Counted from the stretch's first letter, positions 1 to 10,433 are shown. The stretch: 64,000 nt of DNA from Actinomyces sp. 432 (GCF_009930875.1 NZ_CP025249.1:2914001-2978000), one strand, 5' to 3'. A program made the numbers and translations. The notes: generated from the letters alone by a model not told the origin.

Positions 1-831
1 GTCGGCGGTGAGCGTGGTAGAGCCGGTCAGTGTCCGCTTCGCCCCGGCGGGCACGGCCCCGTCCAGGAAGCGCTGCAGCCGCTTGTACGCGTCTGTGGCC
101 GGTGTGCCGGAGGTGGTGATGGTGACTCCCATGACCTCCTGTAGGCGGCGCAGGGTCGGGGCGCCGAGCACGCCGGTGATGGCGAGCTGGCGGGCGCCGT
201 CGGTGCCGGTGCGGGCGTCCAGTGCCCGGTCCGCCACCGCCGGTGCCGCTGGTGCCGTGGTGCTGGCAGTACCGGTGGTGGCCGCCGAGGCCGTGGAGAC
301 CACGGACGGTGCCGGCGTGCCCTTAGCCATGGCGTCGTACCAGGCCTGCGCCCGCGCCATGTAAGCGGCGTTGCGGGCGCCGGCCAGCTGCCCCGGGCAG
401 GCCGTAGCCGAGAAGTCCTGGTGCGGGAAGACGTTCACGCGCCAGGCCGGGCGGCCCAGCCCGTAGTAGTGGCACAGTGCGGCCACCAGGTGGGCTCCGG
501 CCTCGATGGTGGCGTCAGAGATGGGCCAGCCCGCGCCTGCGCCGCCGGAGTTGGCGTGCTCGATGCCGATGCTGGTCTGGTTGGCGGCGAGGTTGCCTGC
601 GTGCCACGCCGTGTCTGCGTCCCACACGAGCTGCCCGATACGCCCGGCCCCGTCCACCTGGTAGTGGGCGGACGCCTGGCGGGTCTGCCAGGCGTTGTAG
701 CAGTCTGCTATCGACAGGTTGCCCGCGTTGTGGTGGATGACGATCTTGTTGATCTTCTTCCCGCCACGCCCCGGCGTGTAGTGCTTGCTCAGGATGCGGT
801 TCTCGTCCGCCCTCAGATTCACCCAGTCCAT
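1..831 (-). CDS. N-acetylmuramoyl-L-alanine amidase (phage endolysin), C-terminus beyond window
   Basis: Cell-wall hydrolase of the phage lysis module, cutting the bond between N-acetylmuramic acid and L-alanine. The ATG at 831 follows a GAGG box, and the frame stays open for 277 codons to base 1, so the end is missing. Residues about 20-165 form an Amidase_2/PGRP domain: IVIHHNAG supplies the first zinc histidine, SAHYQVD and GIEHAN are core strands, and FPHQDFSATACPGQ supplies the second histidine and the conserved cysteine. A Thr/Ala/Pro-rich linker follows (about 185-215), then the start of a second domain that is probably for wall binding. It is the last gene of the tail-to-lysis run seen here; a holin would be expected to the left. 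Domain call is firm, lytic role is inferred from position. Confidence 0.9.
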   Translation of the reverse strand, partial: MDWVNLRADENRILSKHYTPGRGGKKINKIVIHHNAGNLSIADCYNAWQTRQASAHYQVDGAGRIGQLVWDADTAWHAGNLAANQTSIGIEHANSGGAGAGWPISDATIEAGAHLVAALCHYYGLGRPAWRVNVFPHQDFSATACPGQLAGARNAAYMARAQAWYDAMAKGTPAPSVVSTASAATTGTASTTAPAAPAVADRALDARTGTDGARQLAITGVLGAPTLRRLQEVMGVTITTSGTPATDAYKRLQRFLDGAVPAGAKRTLTGSTTLTAD

Positions 832-870
832 TTGACCTCTTCCTCTGCTGAGTTGTGTCCTGCTTTGTAC

Positions 871-1113
871 CTATTGCCTGGTGCCGAGGACGACGGCGCG
901 GCGGCCGTGCAGCAGCACCAGCACCCGGGCACCCGCCGCCGGGGCCGCCACCAGCGACACCGGGGCCGCCCCCAGCGGCTCACTGTCACCATCCAGGCGC
1001 ACCCGCAGCGGGGAGCGGCTGGTGACGGTGCCCCACCGGTAGGACGGCGCCCGGTCCACGCGCCGGCGCAGGTCCGCGAGCGCGGTCACGAGGGCGTCCA
1101 GGGTGGTGGTCAT
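871..1113 (-). CDS. Small phage protein of the tail-tip/lysis junction, function unknown
   Basis: 80 residues starting at ATG 1113, which overlaps the stop of the upstream tail gene (ATGA). The first 25 residues are helical (MTTTLDALVTALADLRRRVD). The rest looks like a small beta domain, with the strands WGTVTSRSPLRVRLD and GARVLVLLHGRRAVVLG. This layout resembles the short OB/beta-barrel proteins found beside baseplate genes of actinophages, but I do not recognise a named family. Overlap with the tail gene and 40-base spacing to the endolysin place it in the tail-tip operon. No signal peptide or membrane segment, so it is not the holin. Confidence 0.7.
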   Translation of the reverse strand: MTTTLDALVTALADLRRRVDRAPSYRWGTVTSRSPLRVRLDGDSEPLGAAPVSLVAAPAAGARVLVLLHGRRAVVLGTRQ

Positions 1114-2224
1114 GGGATCTCCTCCAGCTCCAGGCCCATCAGGGCGGTGGGGGCGGCCTGGTAGGCCACCTGGCGGACGGTGGTGTCGGTGCGGTGGCCG
1201 GCGGTGTCCCAGGTGACGCGCTCCCTGGGCCAGATGGGCAGTGGGAGGCAGGAGGCTGTGATGGTGGCGGTCGAGGTCGTGAGCTCGGCCAGGCGGCGGG
1301 CCGCGATGGCGGTGAGGGTGGCCTGGCTGGTGGCCTCCACGCCGGTCTCCACGTGCGTGATCCACCTGCCCCTGGCCTGGTAGCTGTAGGGGCTGGTGGG
1401 GGTGGTGTTGGTGGCGGTGGCGGTCATCTCCGGCTCGTCCTCGCCGCCGCCCTGGGCGACGGCCACCACGCGGTTGGGTGTGCCGGCGGTGTCGAGGTCG
1501 CGGGTCCAGGTGGCGGAGTGGACGGCCCGGTCGCCCTCTGCCAGCTCGCGGGCCAGGGGGCGGTCGGCGGGCAGCCGGTAGGGGTGGAGCCGATGGTGCC
1601 GTCCGGGGAGGGGTGCAGTGCCCAGTAGTTGGCGGCCGCCAGCACCTCATTCAATGCGGTGAGGAGGGTGGTGCCTGCCTCGAAGGTGAGGGCGGAGGTT
1701 AGCTTGGCGGTGGAGGGGTCGATTGCGGGCCGCTCGCCGGCCGAGGCCACCCGGGAGGCCACCCAGTCCGTCACCACGGTACCCGCCGGGACGGTGAGCG
1801 TCTCGGGCAGGGCGTCCTCCGACAGCACCAGCAGCGGTGAGGACAGCTCCACCTCCCACGAGGACCCGGAGGACCTGTAGGCCCTGGTGGGGGCGGACAG
1901 GAGGTACTCGCCCAGCGGCCAGGAGACCTCGCGGCCGTGGCGGTCGCGGATGTGCTGGAGGATGTGCACGCGGTCGGACAGCCAGTCGACGCCCTGGCCA
2001 CGGTCGGCCAGGGACAGGGTGCCCGAGGCGCGCAGCGTCGTGGTCGCCGACAGCTCCACGCTCCCGCCGGTCACGCCGTCCAGCGGCCGCAGCTCCGCCC
2101 CTCGCCGGTCCGCCAGCACCACCTCCCACCAGGACTGCCTGTGCCCGGTCAGCACGCGCTCCACCACGTCGCCGTCCAGGCCCGCGGGCGTAGTGGTTAC
2201 CCAGGCGGGCACCGCGTCAGTCAT
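1110..2224 (-). pseudogene. Minor tail protein, baseplate-hub-like (frameshifted)
   Basis: Start ATG 2224 overlaps the stop of the upstream FN3 tail protein (ATGACTGA). The first frame runs from MTDAVPAWVTTTPAGLDG to about residue 215 and is followed in another frame by YRLPADRPLARELAEGD and on to LELEEIP before the stop at 1110. Both halves read as one tail protein. Adding one base to the GGGG run at 1581-1584 joins them into 371 residues. The N-terminal part (WWEVVLADRRGAEL, SVELSATTTLRASGTLSLAD) resembles siphovirus minor tail/hub proteins that sit beneath the tail tip. The C-terminal part is beta-rich and Thr-rich. As written, the product would end in an unrelated frame; I think an indel error is likelier than real decay. 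Confidence 0.75.
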
Positions 2225-5200
2225 CGGGATCCACCTCCACCAGGTCCAGCGACACGCCCCAGATCCCGCCCCGGTAGTCCCGCGGCAGGCGCAGCCCCGA
2301 CATCGAGCACCACATGCGCCGCCCCACCGGGTCCCGGTACACCACGGGCCCGGGGAGGACCGCGAGCGCGGCCAGGGTGTCCAGGATCGCCATATCGTCG
2401 TCGTCCAGGGTCGCGGAGACGGACAGGGAGCGGGCCTCCTGGGTGCCGGCCAGCTCCACCGGCAGGCGCCGGCCTGCGAAATAGGCGGTGTCCCGCTCGG
2501 CGAGGTCCACGTCCAGGGCGTGCGCGGGGTCCCCGTACAGGGGTGCGGTGGTGGTGTAGGCGGGGCCGCCGCCGATCCACATCGCCTGCGAGTCCGCCAC
2601 GGCCGCCACGACGGTGGCGGCGGAGGCGCCGTCAGCGGAGACCGCCTCCGCCCGGTACATGGTCTCCCCATAGCTGAGGGCGAGGGGGTCGCTGGTGGCG
2701 TAGTCCAGTGGCACCTCCGCGTCCAGCGGCTCCCAGGTGGTGCCGCCGTCCACCGACCGCGACACCCGGTTGCGGGCCGCCGGCGGGGAGTTGGGCACGA
2801 CACTGGTGGTGCCGTCAGCGGACACGGACACGGCGTAGGACTGGCCTCCCAGCTGGGCGTACGGGCCTGCCGGGTCCCACCACTCGGTCACCAGGCCCGC
2901 CGGGCTGGTGGCGGTAGTCAGGAGCGGGCGGCGCACCCACAGGGTCGCGCCCTGGCACACCACGGCGGGACGGGCCGCCACCGCACCGGCCGGGACCGTG
3001 GCCGCCACGACCGCGCGCACGCCGCCAGCGGGGGCGGCACCGGGGGCGGCGGGCTCGCTGGTGACGGCCAGCACGGTGCCGTCCGGGCCGAGCCAGGCCA
3101 CCTCCACCGACACCACCGCGTGGTCCGCGACGTCCACCCCCGGCACCGCCACGGGGGCCGCGGTAGTGTCCACGATGGCGGTAGCGCCGTCAGCGGAGGT
3201 GGCCGCGCCGTCCACCACGACGGTGGCGCCGTCAGCGGACACGGACACGGCCGCGCCGTCCAGCACAGCGGTGGACCCGTCGGCGGACGCGGACACGGCC
3301 AGTGACGGGGCCGCGGGCTCCGCCGGCGCCCCGGTGTCCTGGCCGGTGACGTCCAGCACCACCGCGTCGTGCACCACCAGGCGGCGGCCGCCCGCACGCA
3401 GGTAGGCGATGCACTGCAGGCGGTCCTCCCCCGCCCGGTAGGTGATGGGCAGGTCCACCCAGATCAGCTGGCGGTCCGTGCCGGCCGACAGCTGCTTGCG
3501 ATTATTGGCGGGCCACAGGGACCTGGAGTACGCGCCCGCGGTGGTCATGTAGTAGGCGCCCATGTCCACGTAGCAGTCGGCCTCGCAGGACACGAGCATT
3601 GCCAGCCGGTAGGTGCGGCCACCCGGCAGGGGCCGCGTGCTGGTGCCGATGCGGCCGTTGTTGCCCGACACCGCCGCCGTCGACGTCGAGACCTCCGAGG
3701 CGGTCTTGGTGACCTCGGCGTTGACCCACCAGTCCGAGGTCCACAAAAGGAGGGTGTCCTCGGCCTCGGGCGGGGCCGCGGCAGCCACGTCCACGCTCCA
3801 CGCCGCCTGCTGCCCGGCCACCACGGGCACCGGGTCAGCCAGGGACAGCCGGCATCCCCAGGAGGGCACCACAGGCACCGCCTGCGCCCACCCGTCACCA
3901 CTGCCACCAGACACAGCCAGCGCCCCACCGGGGGTGTCCCACGCCTGCGGGCGCGCCAGGAGCGGGTCCGGCACCAGGCTCACCACACGCTCCGACACCG
4001 GCAGCGGCGCAGGATTCGCCAGAGCCAGGCTCATAGCCCCACGCGACTCGTCCCACACCGCCTCCACCACCGGGGCGGGAGGCGACGGGTACACCACCGA
4101 GACGACCACGCGGGCGGTAGCGGTCTGGCGGACCGCCGAGGTCACCGTCACAGTCACCTGCCACGCGGAGCCGTGCGGCAGCCGCGACGACATGGCCACG
4201 CTCGCGCCCGCACCCGACACGCTCACCGACTCCACCGGCCCGGACGGCACCCCGTCCACCAGCTCCACCAGCTCCACCACGGCAGACGACTGGGCGTGCC
4301 CCTCAGCCTGGGAGTACGACCACGCCACCTGCGTGGACGAGGTACCCACCACAGGGCCAGGCACCGTGATACCCACCACCGGCGGCGTAGCGACCCGGAA
4401 CTGCCCCGGCGAGCCCAGGCCCCCACCGGCGGGGGACCACGCCGCCGAGTCCCCGGCCGCGCCGCCGTCGTACATGCCCCGGGTACGCACCGTCCACATG
4501 TACTGGCCCACAGGCAGGGTGAGCGCCGCAGTCTGCGCCGCCCCCGTGACCTCGATGACCTGCACCAGCTCGGTGGACAGCGCCGACACCACGCGCCGCA
4601 CCTCGACACGGGCCGCGGTCTGCGCCGTGGAGTCCACAGGATTGTGCCGCCACGACAGCACCACGCGCCCCGGCGCTACCGTCCCGGTCGGGCCCAGCAC
4701 CGTCGGCGCGGACGGCGCGCCCAGCACCTGCACCGCAGGCGACGCCGCCGACATCGCCGACCGCAAACCATTAGGCGTCCTAGTGACGACCGTGTACGTG
4801 TGCGCAGCCGCCGGGTCCGGGCTACGGTGCACAAACGACGTCACATTCTCGGCGGTACTGCCGATAAGGACCCCATTGTCATAAATATCGTAGGAGCCCT
4901 CATTATGCAGGACAGTCTTAACCCAGGAGACGGTAATATTCCCCGCCGCGTCCTTAACCGCCCGCACATTAGTAGCAGCTGTCGGAGTCGTCCATACGGT
5001 AGCCGACTGCGCACGCGCAGACTCCCGCCCATTCCACGCCCACACCCGGTAATAGGTGGCGCGGCCCGCCGGCAGTGACGTATCGGACCAGGCCGTACCA
5101 GTGCCCTGCACGGTACCGACCCGCACCCACGTCTTGGACTGGTTGTCGTAGCGCTCAATACCCGATGCGCTGACCGGGTGGGCCGCATCCCGCCTCTGCG

Positions 5201-5633
5201 CCCACGAGACGCGGATCGTCCTGCCGTCCGTCGTGGAGGCGGTCACCGACGTAGGCGCGTACGGCACCTCATACTGCCGCGCAGCAACCGTGTGCGTCCG
5301 CGAAACCGACGGCGCCCCACCATTCCAGATCGGCCCCAAGCTCGCGGAGAAAGTGCGCGACACCGTAGAGCCGTACGCCGTCGAGACCGTAACCGTCTGC
5401 CGGGCGACCTCCTTGGTGACGGTCGCACCAAAACCACTAGAGAAGCTAACCGACACGTCGCCGGTAATCGCACCCGACCGGTGGAGCGTGGACGTGTAAT
5501 TGTGCCCGTAAGCGACTGACTGAATGTAGTAGACGACGGTCAGCCTCACGCTGCCGGAATCGACACTCCCAGACTGGGAGACATCAATCCCGACACGCAT
5601 GTACCCGGACGCGGCACCCCACTGGACAGCCAC
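2217..5633 (-). CDS. Large minor tail protein with fibronectin type III domains
   Basis: 1138 residues. The N-terminal 125 residues are a beta domain (MAVQWGAASGYMRVGIDVSQ). Two fibronectin type III repeats follow, at about 127-217 (APTSVTASTTDGRTIRVSW ... YYRVWAWNGRES) and 218-305 (TNVRAVKDAAGNITVSW ... YTVVTRTPNG). Then come several looser Ig-like beta domains rich in Val, Ala and Ser. The last 120 residues look like the conserved tail-tip domain of actinophage minor tail proteins. A stretch around residues 780-825 repeats SADGATxVVDGA several times. Such proteins sit on the tail tip and contact host surface sugars or protein; receptor binding is inferred. It lies 3 bases after the tape measure and overlaps the hub gene. 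Confidence 0.85.
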   Translation of the reverse strand: MAVQWGAASGYMRVGIDVSQSGSVDSGSVRLTVVYYIQSVAYGHNYTSTLHRSGAITGDVSVSFSSGFGATVTKEVARQTVTVSTAYGSTVSRTFSASLGPIWNGGAPSVSRTHTVAARQYEVPYAPTSVTASTTDGRTIRVSWAQRRDAAHPVSASGIERYDNQSKTWVRVGTVQGTGTAWSDTSLPAGRATYYRVWAWNGRESARAQSATVWTTPTAATNVRAVKDAAGNITVSWVKTVLHNEGSYDIYDNGVLIGSTAENVTSFVHRSPDPAAAHTYTVVTRTPNGLRSAMSAASPAVQVLGAPSAPTVLGPTGTVAPGRVVLSWRHNPVDSTAQTAARVEVRRVVSALSTELVQVIEVTGAAQTAALTLPVGQYMWTVRTRGMYDGGAAGDSAAWSPAGGGLGSPGQFRVATPPVVGITVPGPVVGTSSTQVAWSYSQAEGHAQSSAVVELVELVDGVPSGPVESVSVSGAGASVAMSSRLPHGSAWQVTVTVTSAVRQTATARVVVSVVYPSPPAPVVEAVWDESRGAMSLALANPAPLPVSERVVSLVPDPLLARPQAWDTPGGALAVSGGSGDGWAQAVPVVPSWGCRLSLADPVPVVAGQQAAWSVDVAAAAPPEAEDTLLLWTSDWWVNAEVTKTASEVSTSTAAVSGNNGRIGTSTRPLPGGRTYRLAMLVSCEADCYVDMGAYYMTTAGAYSRSLWPANNRKQLSAGTDRQLIWVDLPITYRAGEDRLQCIAYLRAGGRRLVVHDAVVLDVTGQDTGAPAEPAAPSLAVSASADGSTAVLDGAAVSVSADGATVVVDGAATSADGATAIVDTTAAPVAVPGVDVADHAVVSVEVAWLGPDGTVLAVTSEPAAPGAAPAGGVRAVVAATVPAGAVAARPAVVCQGATLWVRRPLLTTATSPAGLVTEWWDPAGPYAQLGGQSYAVSVSADGTTSVVPNSPPAARNRVSRSVDGGTTWEPLDAEVPLDYATSDPLALSYGETMYRAEAVSADGASAATVVAAVADSQAMWIGGGPAYTTTAPLYGDPAHALDVDLAERDTAYFAGRRLPVELAGTQEARSLSVSATLDDDDMAILDTLAALAVLPGPVVYRDPVGRRMWCSMSGLRLPRDYRGGIWGVSLDLVEVDPDD

Positions 5634-5636
5634 CGA

Positions 5637-8600
5637 CTACACCCCCAGAGCCTCACGCAGGCGGCCACGCGACGCCGGCCCAACCGCACGCTCAATACGC
5701 ACATCCAGCTCGCCGATAATCGAGTTGCTCGAGTCCACGAGCGTGACCTTCTCAGGCCACGGCCGGGACATTGCCGCCAGCTGCTCCTGCGTAAAAACAG
5801 CCTCCGGCTTACCGGTAGCATTGAGCGTTGTTGTCAGGCCCGGCTGCAGCCAGCCGCCGGAATCGTACTTGAAGACACCCGCCGAGGGGCTGCCCCATAT
5901 CGGCCGCTCGACCACTGACAGGCCAGCGCGCGGGGCCTCAACCATCATTCCTCGCCCGGACGCGATAGCGACGTGATAAGCGCCGCCACGCCCCACGGCG
6001 CCGCCCCAGAACAGCAGGTTCCCGGGCGTGTTGCGGTCACCAGGAGTGGAGGCCGCCTGGAAGCTGGACGCGGTGTGCCTGGGCACATTCTTGCCCATCT
6101 GCCGCAGCGCCCAGACGATCAGGCCCGAGCAGTCCACACCCCCGGGAACGTTGACGCCGCCCCACACATACGGGGTGCCGATTGCCTTCCGCGCCATGTC
6201 GACCAGGCCGGACGCCGACATCGTGGCGGTCTTCTTCTTCAGCCAGTCGCCGACCCCGCTAATAATCTTGCCGGGAATTGCCTTGCCGATATCCCAGAAT
6301 GCGCCGGAGTCGAGGAATCCGCCCAGCATGGCGTCGACAGGCGCCTGCACGAGGGTTTTGACGGCCCCCAGCGGGTCAGTGATTATGTCCGCGACCGCGG
6401 ACGCACTGTTCTTCAGCCAGTCGAGGCCGCCCGCGACGCCGCTCTTGACCTTGCCCCAGATGCCGCCGAGCGCGAAGGCGGTCTGCCCGCCGCGCCGGCC
6501 GGCGCCGATGTCGCCGCCGGGAATGCGGCCGCCGCGCGATGCGGCCCGGTTCATCACGTCGACCGCCGCGGGGCCGCCTACGGCGCGCACCCACTCCGGC
6601 CGCATGATCGCCTCACCACCGGACAGGGCGAGCACGCCGCCGCCGTCCGGGGAGATGAAATGGTAGACGTCCCGGCCTGGCGTGTAGCCGGGCAGGACAC
6701 CACCGGACGCGTAGCCGGAGATCTTGCTGATCGTCGGCATCCGCAGCGAAAGGCCGAGCTTCGACATGATATTGTCGACAAGCTTCTTGATGCCGTCAGT
6801 GTAGACGGTACCGATAACGAAGTTAATTGGCCTAGCGGCCTTAGCCTTAATCTTATTGAATGCGTCGCCGACGGTGTCCTTCATCTTCTGGAAGGCATCA
6901 CCAATCTTATTAGCAACATTCGCGATCTTCGGCTTTACCGTATTGTCGAAGAAGTTCGCCAGCGTATTCATCTTGCCCGTGATCCAGTCCGCCACGGGCC
7001 GGACCGCCTTGTCCCACAGCCAAGTGAAAATATTGCCGATGACGCGGACAGCCGCCGAAATCAGCTTCGACGCGACGTTAATCGCGGGCACCAGTGCGGC
7101 CGACACCACGTTAATCACACTGGTGACGACCTTGATAACCCCGTTGATGACCTTCACCAGCGTGGGCAGGACCGCCTGCGACACCTTGACGACCACCGAC
7201 ACGACCGCGCCCAGGATCTTCCCGAGCGCAGGCAGGACCTGCCGGGCCATGTTCCCGATAGTGACGAGCATTTTCGCTAGCACCGGGGCGATAGCCTGGA
7301 TCGCCGACTGGAGCGGCGGCATCAGCCCTTTCACGAGCTGCTCGAAGATCGGCGCGATGATCTTAATCGCGTCCACGAAGATCCCGGCGATCACGTCAAT
7401 AACCGGCACGAGCGCCGCCGCCACCGTGCGGACAATACTCGCGAGCGCGGGCAGCACAGTCCGGGCAATATTGGTGATCGTCGGCAGGATTGCCGCGAGC
7501 GCCTGGCTGATCGCCCCGATAATCGTTGTCGCGATGGGTGTCACAGCCACCGCTACCGTGCGTAGCACGTTGGCGAGCAGCGGCAGGACGGTGGCGGCCA
7601 TCTGCGACAGGAGCGGCGCCACCTGGTTGATGGCCTTGCCTAGGCTGTCGCCCATGGTGCGGGCGACGGTCCCGAGCGCGTCGCTGAGGCCCTTAAGCGC
7701 GGTCTGTGTGCCGGAGCCCGAAATCGCCTTCTGCAGGCCGGAGAACGCGCCGGTGATGGCGTCCCGGAGGGTCTGGCTGCTGGCGACCATGCTGCCGAAG
7801 AGGCCAATGACGACGCCGACGGGCCCGGTCAGCCCGGAGAACAGGCCGCCGACCACGGGGATCTGAGCCAGGAGGGGGCCGAGGGCGCCAGCGACGCCGC
7901 CGATCACCGGCGCGAGGCCGCCAATGGTCGCACCGATCCCCTCGAACCCACCGTCCTTCTTCGCCGCTGTTATAGCGTCGGCGATCTTGCTGCCGAGCCC
8001 GACAATGCCGGACGTGGCCGCATTGATCTTCGCGCTGATCTCGTCGACACCGATTGCCTCGATAACCGACGCAATAGCCTTAACGATGCGGTTTCGCGCG
8101 TTCTGGAACGCGGTGCCGATTCCCGCGGTCGCGGTGATTGCCTGGTCGTGAAAACTGGCGAGACCGTCAAGCCCCTCACCATCAAGCTTCACCAGCGCAT
8201 CGTTAAACTGCTCGAAGGTGACGTTGCCATTCTGCATGGCGTCGTACAGTTCGCTACTGTTGGCTGCCGCGCCGAGCAGGCTCTTTGCAATCTGGTCGAG
8301 CTGGCCCGGCATCGCCGACTGGAGGGACCGCCAGGCCGCCATGTCGACCTTGCCGACGGCGAGCATCTGCCGGTACTGCTCCATCGCGTTCTCGGCCAGC
8401 GTCGCGGAGGCGCCGCCTGCCAGGAGCGCATCGTTGAGTGCGAGGGCGACATCGGTCGCAGACTCCAGCGACCCAGTGAGCGGGGCGAGTCCCTTGACGG
8501 TCTGCGCTACCGCCTGCGTGGAGGTGGGCAGCCCGTCCAGGGAGGAGCTGATCCGGTCGATCTGCTCCCTGGCCTCATCGGCGGAGTAGCCGATATTGGC

Positions 8601-9612
8601 CATCACCTTGGGGAAATTGTTGAGCATGTCGGCGCGCTCGATGGCGCCGCCCAGGTTCGCGGAGATCACCCCAGCGAGCCCGGCCACGGCCACGCCGGCC
8701 GCACGGACACCGACGCCGATTGCGCCGCTGATCGCCGACCCGACCTTCCCGGCCACGTTCGCGGCGACGTTGACGGCCCCGGACAGGCCGGTGGACAGGA
8801 CACGGCCCACGCTGGAGCCGACGTTGCCGAACGCCGCCGTGATCTTCCCGGGGATGGCCTGCACGGGGCGGGCATCTTGGCCCACGCCGACGACCAGGAC
8901 GCCCCGATCTGGGACAGGGCGTTGCCGACGACGGCCCGGGTCGCCTGCATGTTCGCGCCGACATAGCTGGTGATCGGGGAGACCGCCTGCCGTACCTTCG
9001 TGATGGTGGAGTAGGCGTCAGCGTAGATGCGGGTGCCGGTGTTCTTGGCGGCCCCCGCCACCGTGTTAAAGGCTTTGGACGCGGCCGTGGACACTGGGGT
9101 AAACGCCTGCGCCACCCGGGCCAGGGCGCCGGACAGGCCGGTCGTGATGCTGGCACTCACGCCGCGGACGGCGCCGGTGATAGAGCCGACCGCGCCAGTC
9201 GCGACCCGCCGGGTCGCCGCGAAGCCCGCCTGCACCTTGCCCAGACCAGGGATCATCCGCGCCAGGACAGTACTGGTGCCCTGCCAGGACTTGGACACGT
9301 ACCCGGCGGCCTCACCGGCGATCCGCCGGGTGGATGCCATGGCCTTCCCCACCAGCTCCACCGACTGGCGGGCGCCCCGGAAACCGGCGGCGATCTTGCT
9401 GCCGAGGCTCGCGACCGCCTTGGGGATGCCGGCGGCCTTGGACAGGGCCGTACTGATTCCGGCGACCACCTGGTCTCCGACCTGCCGCCCGGCCTGCCGG
9501 GTGGCTGCCCCCCGTAGCCCCTTGGCGATGGCCTCGGGGCGCCGCGTAGGGACGGCACCAGGGAGACGTAGACGGACGCGAGCTCTACGGATTCGGTAGC
9601 GGCCTCGGCCAT
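5637..9612 (-). pseudogene. Tape measure protein with C-terminal NlpC/P60 peptidase domain (two frameshifts)
   Basis: Sets tail length and travels ahead of the DNA during injection. Start ATG 9612 (MAEAATESVELASVYVSLVPS). The frame breaks at the GGGG runs 9536-9539 and 8865-8868; adding one base to each gives a continuous 1325-residue protein. The middle is long, repetitive and Ala/Val/Ile-rich (AAAVTGAIS-like helices, hydrophobic stretches about residues 560-800), typical of tape measures. Near residues 1135-1240 there is an NlpC/P60 domain: TPYVWGGVNVPGGVDCSGL with the catalytic Cys in DCSGL and a His in AYHVAIASG. Such a peptidase can open peptidoglycan during DNA entry. The third frame alone encodes 1082 residues, enough to hide the damage from a simple ORF scan. 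Confidence 0.85.
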
Positions 9613-9642
9613 GTGCGCCTCCCTGGTGCTGTCTCTGTGGAG

Positions 9643-10388
9643 TTATTCGGTGGCCGCCGCCTGGGCGGCCTGCTTGCGGCGCCGCTCGGCGGCCCGCGCT
9701 TTGAGCCGGTCGACCCGCGACCGCTCGTACTCGGCCTGCGCCTCCGCCCGGTCCAGCCATCCGGGCTCGGGCGGTTTCGCCTCCGGCTGCCCCGGATTCG
9801 TCCGCGCGAACAGGCTGGCGATCAGGTCGCGGAGGGCGTGGATCTCCTGGTGGATGGCGCGCGTGGTGTCATCCCACGCGAGGTCACCGCCCATGCGCCG
9901 ATGCAGCGTGGCCCCGGGCGGCAGCCCCTCTATGAGGACCATGCACCTGCGCGGCGACAGGAGCCCCCTATACAGGTCCAGTAGGTCCACACCGTAGTAG
10001 CGGAGCAGGTCCGCTTCGATGGCCTGCCCCTGCTCGGCGAGGAGCTGGGGCAGGCGGACTAGTTTCCCGCGCCCACGGCCTGGGACAGCTCGATGATGAT
10101 GGCCGTCACTGCTGTGGTGCGTAGGCGGCCGTCGTCGTCGCGGGCGTCGTCGAGCACGGCCCGGCGGGTGGGCTCATCGGGGATGAGCGCCTCCATCAGA
10201 GGCCCCGGGAACCCCTGCCGCAGGGCCTCGAAAGCGTCGTAGTCGTCGAGCCGGTCAGGGTCGATGTCGAGGGTGCGGCCGCGGAACTCGACGGTCGAGT
10301 GCTTGCCGGTCGCCTCGCCCTTGGCTAGCCGGTCCTGCGGGGCCCTGCGGGCGCGTGCGGCAGCAGACGGCTTCTTAGGTTCTGTCAT
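9643..10388 (-). CDS. Tail assembly chaperone, frameshifted long form (gpGT type)
   Basis: Long product made when ribosomes slip back one base at GGGAAAC (10062-10068) just before the stop of the short chaperone. The -1 frame continues as GKLVRLPQLLAEQGQAIEAD, reads DLYRGLLSPRRCMVLIEGLP and ends at 9643, giving 248 residues in all. The C-terminal half is basic and Arg/Ala-rich (RSRVDRLKARAAERRRK), as in other T-type extensions. In siphoviruses this pair binds the tape measure and recruits tail tube protein; the tape measure starts 30 bases downstream, as expected. The extension has a GTG at 9990 but no convincing ribosome site, which supports frameshifting over a separate gene. Confidence 0.85.
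10059..10388 (-). CDS. Tail assembly chaperone, short form (gpG type)
   Basis: 109 residues from ATG 10388 to TAG 10059. The N-terminus is Lys/Ala/Arg-rich (MTEPKKPSAAARARRAPQ), followed by a small domain (STVEFRGRTLDIDPDRLDDYDAFEALRQG) and a helical end (TTAVTAIIIELSQAVGAGN). Its position between the major tail protein and the tape measure, plus the slippery heptamer overlapping its last codons, identify it as the abundant short chaperone of the gpG/gpGT pair. It is made whenever ribosomes do not slip. A strong hairpin at 10434-10473 separates it from the major tail protein gene and could lower its transcript level. Confidence 0.85.
   Translation of the reverse strand: MTEPKKPSAAARARRAPQDRLAKGEATGKHSTVEFRGRTLDIDPDRLDDYDAFEALRQGFPGPLMEALIPDEPTRRAVLDDARDDDGRLRTTAVTAIIIELSQAVGAGN
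10062..10068 (-). other. Programmed -1 ribosomal frameshift site GGGAAAC
   Basis: On the minus strand the zero frame reads G GGA AAC TAG. The heptamer fits X XXY YYZ (X=G, Y=A, Z=C), so both tRNAs can re-pair after a one-base slip to GGG AAA C, and the -1 frame then stays open for about 140 codons. It lies immediately before the stop of the short tail chaperone, the position conserved among siphoviruses (lambda uses GGGAAAG). Unlike the other frame breaks in this window it is not repaired by adding a base to a homopolymer. Confidence 0.88.
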
Positions 10389-10433
10389 GGGTCAGTCCTC
10401 CCTGGTGATGCGGTCCTCACGGTGATGGGGTGG

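Noticed and set aside
1887..3305. 472-residue plus-strand open frame
   Set aside because: Runs opposite the FN3 tail gene; Arg/Gly/His/Pro-rich with no motif or ribosome site. A high-GC shadow.
3369..5078. 569-residue plus-strand open frame
   Set aside because: Antisense shadow of the FN3 tail protein, with low-complexity Arg/His content.
9643..9990. Separate gene starting at GTG 9990
   Set aside because: No ribosome site, and the frame continues upstream to the slippery heptamer; it is the chaperone extension.
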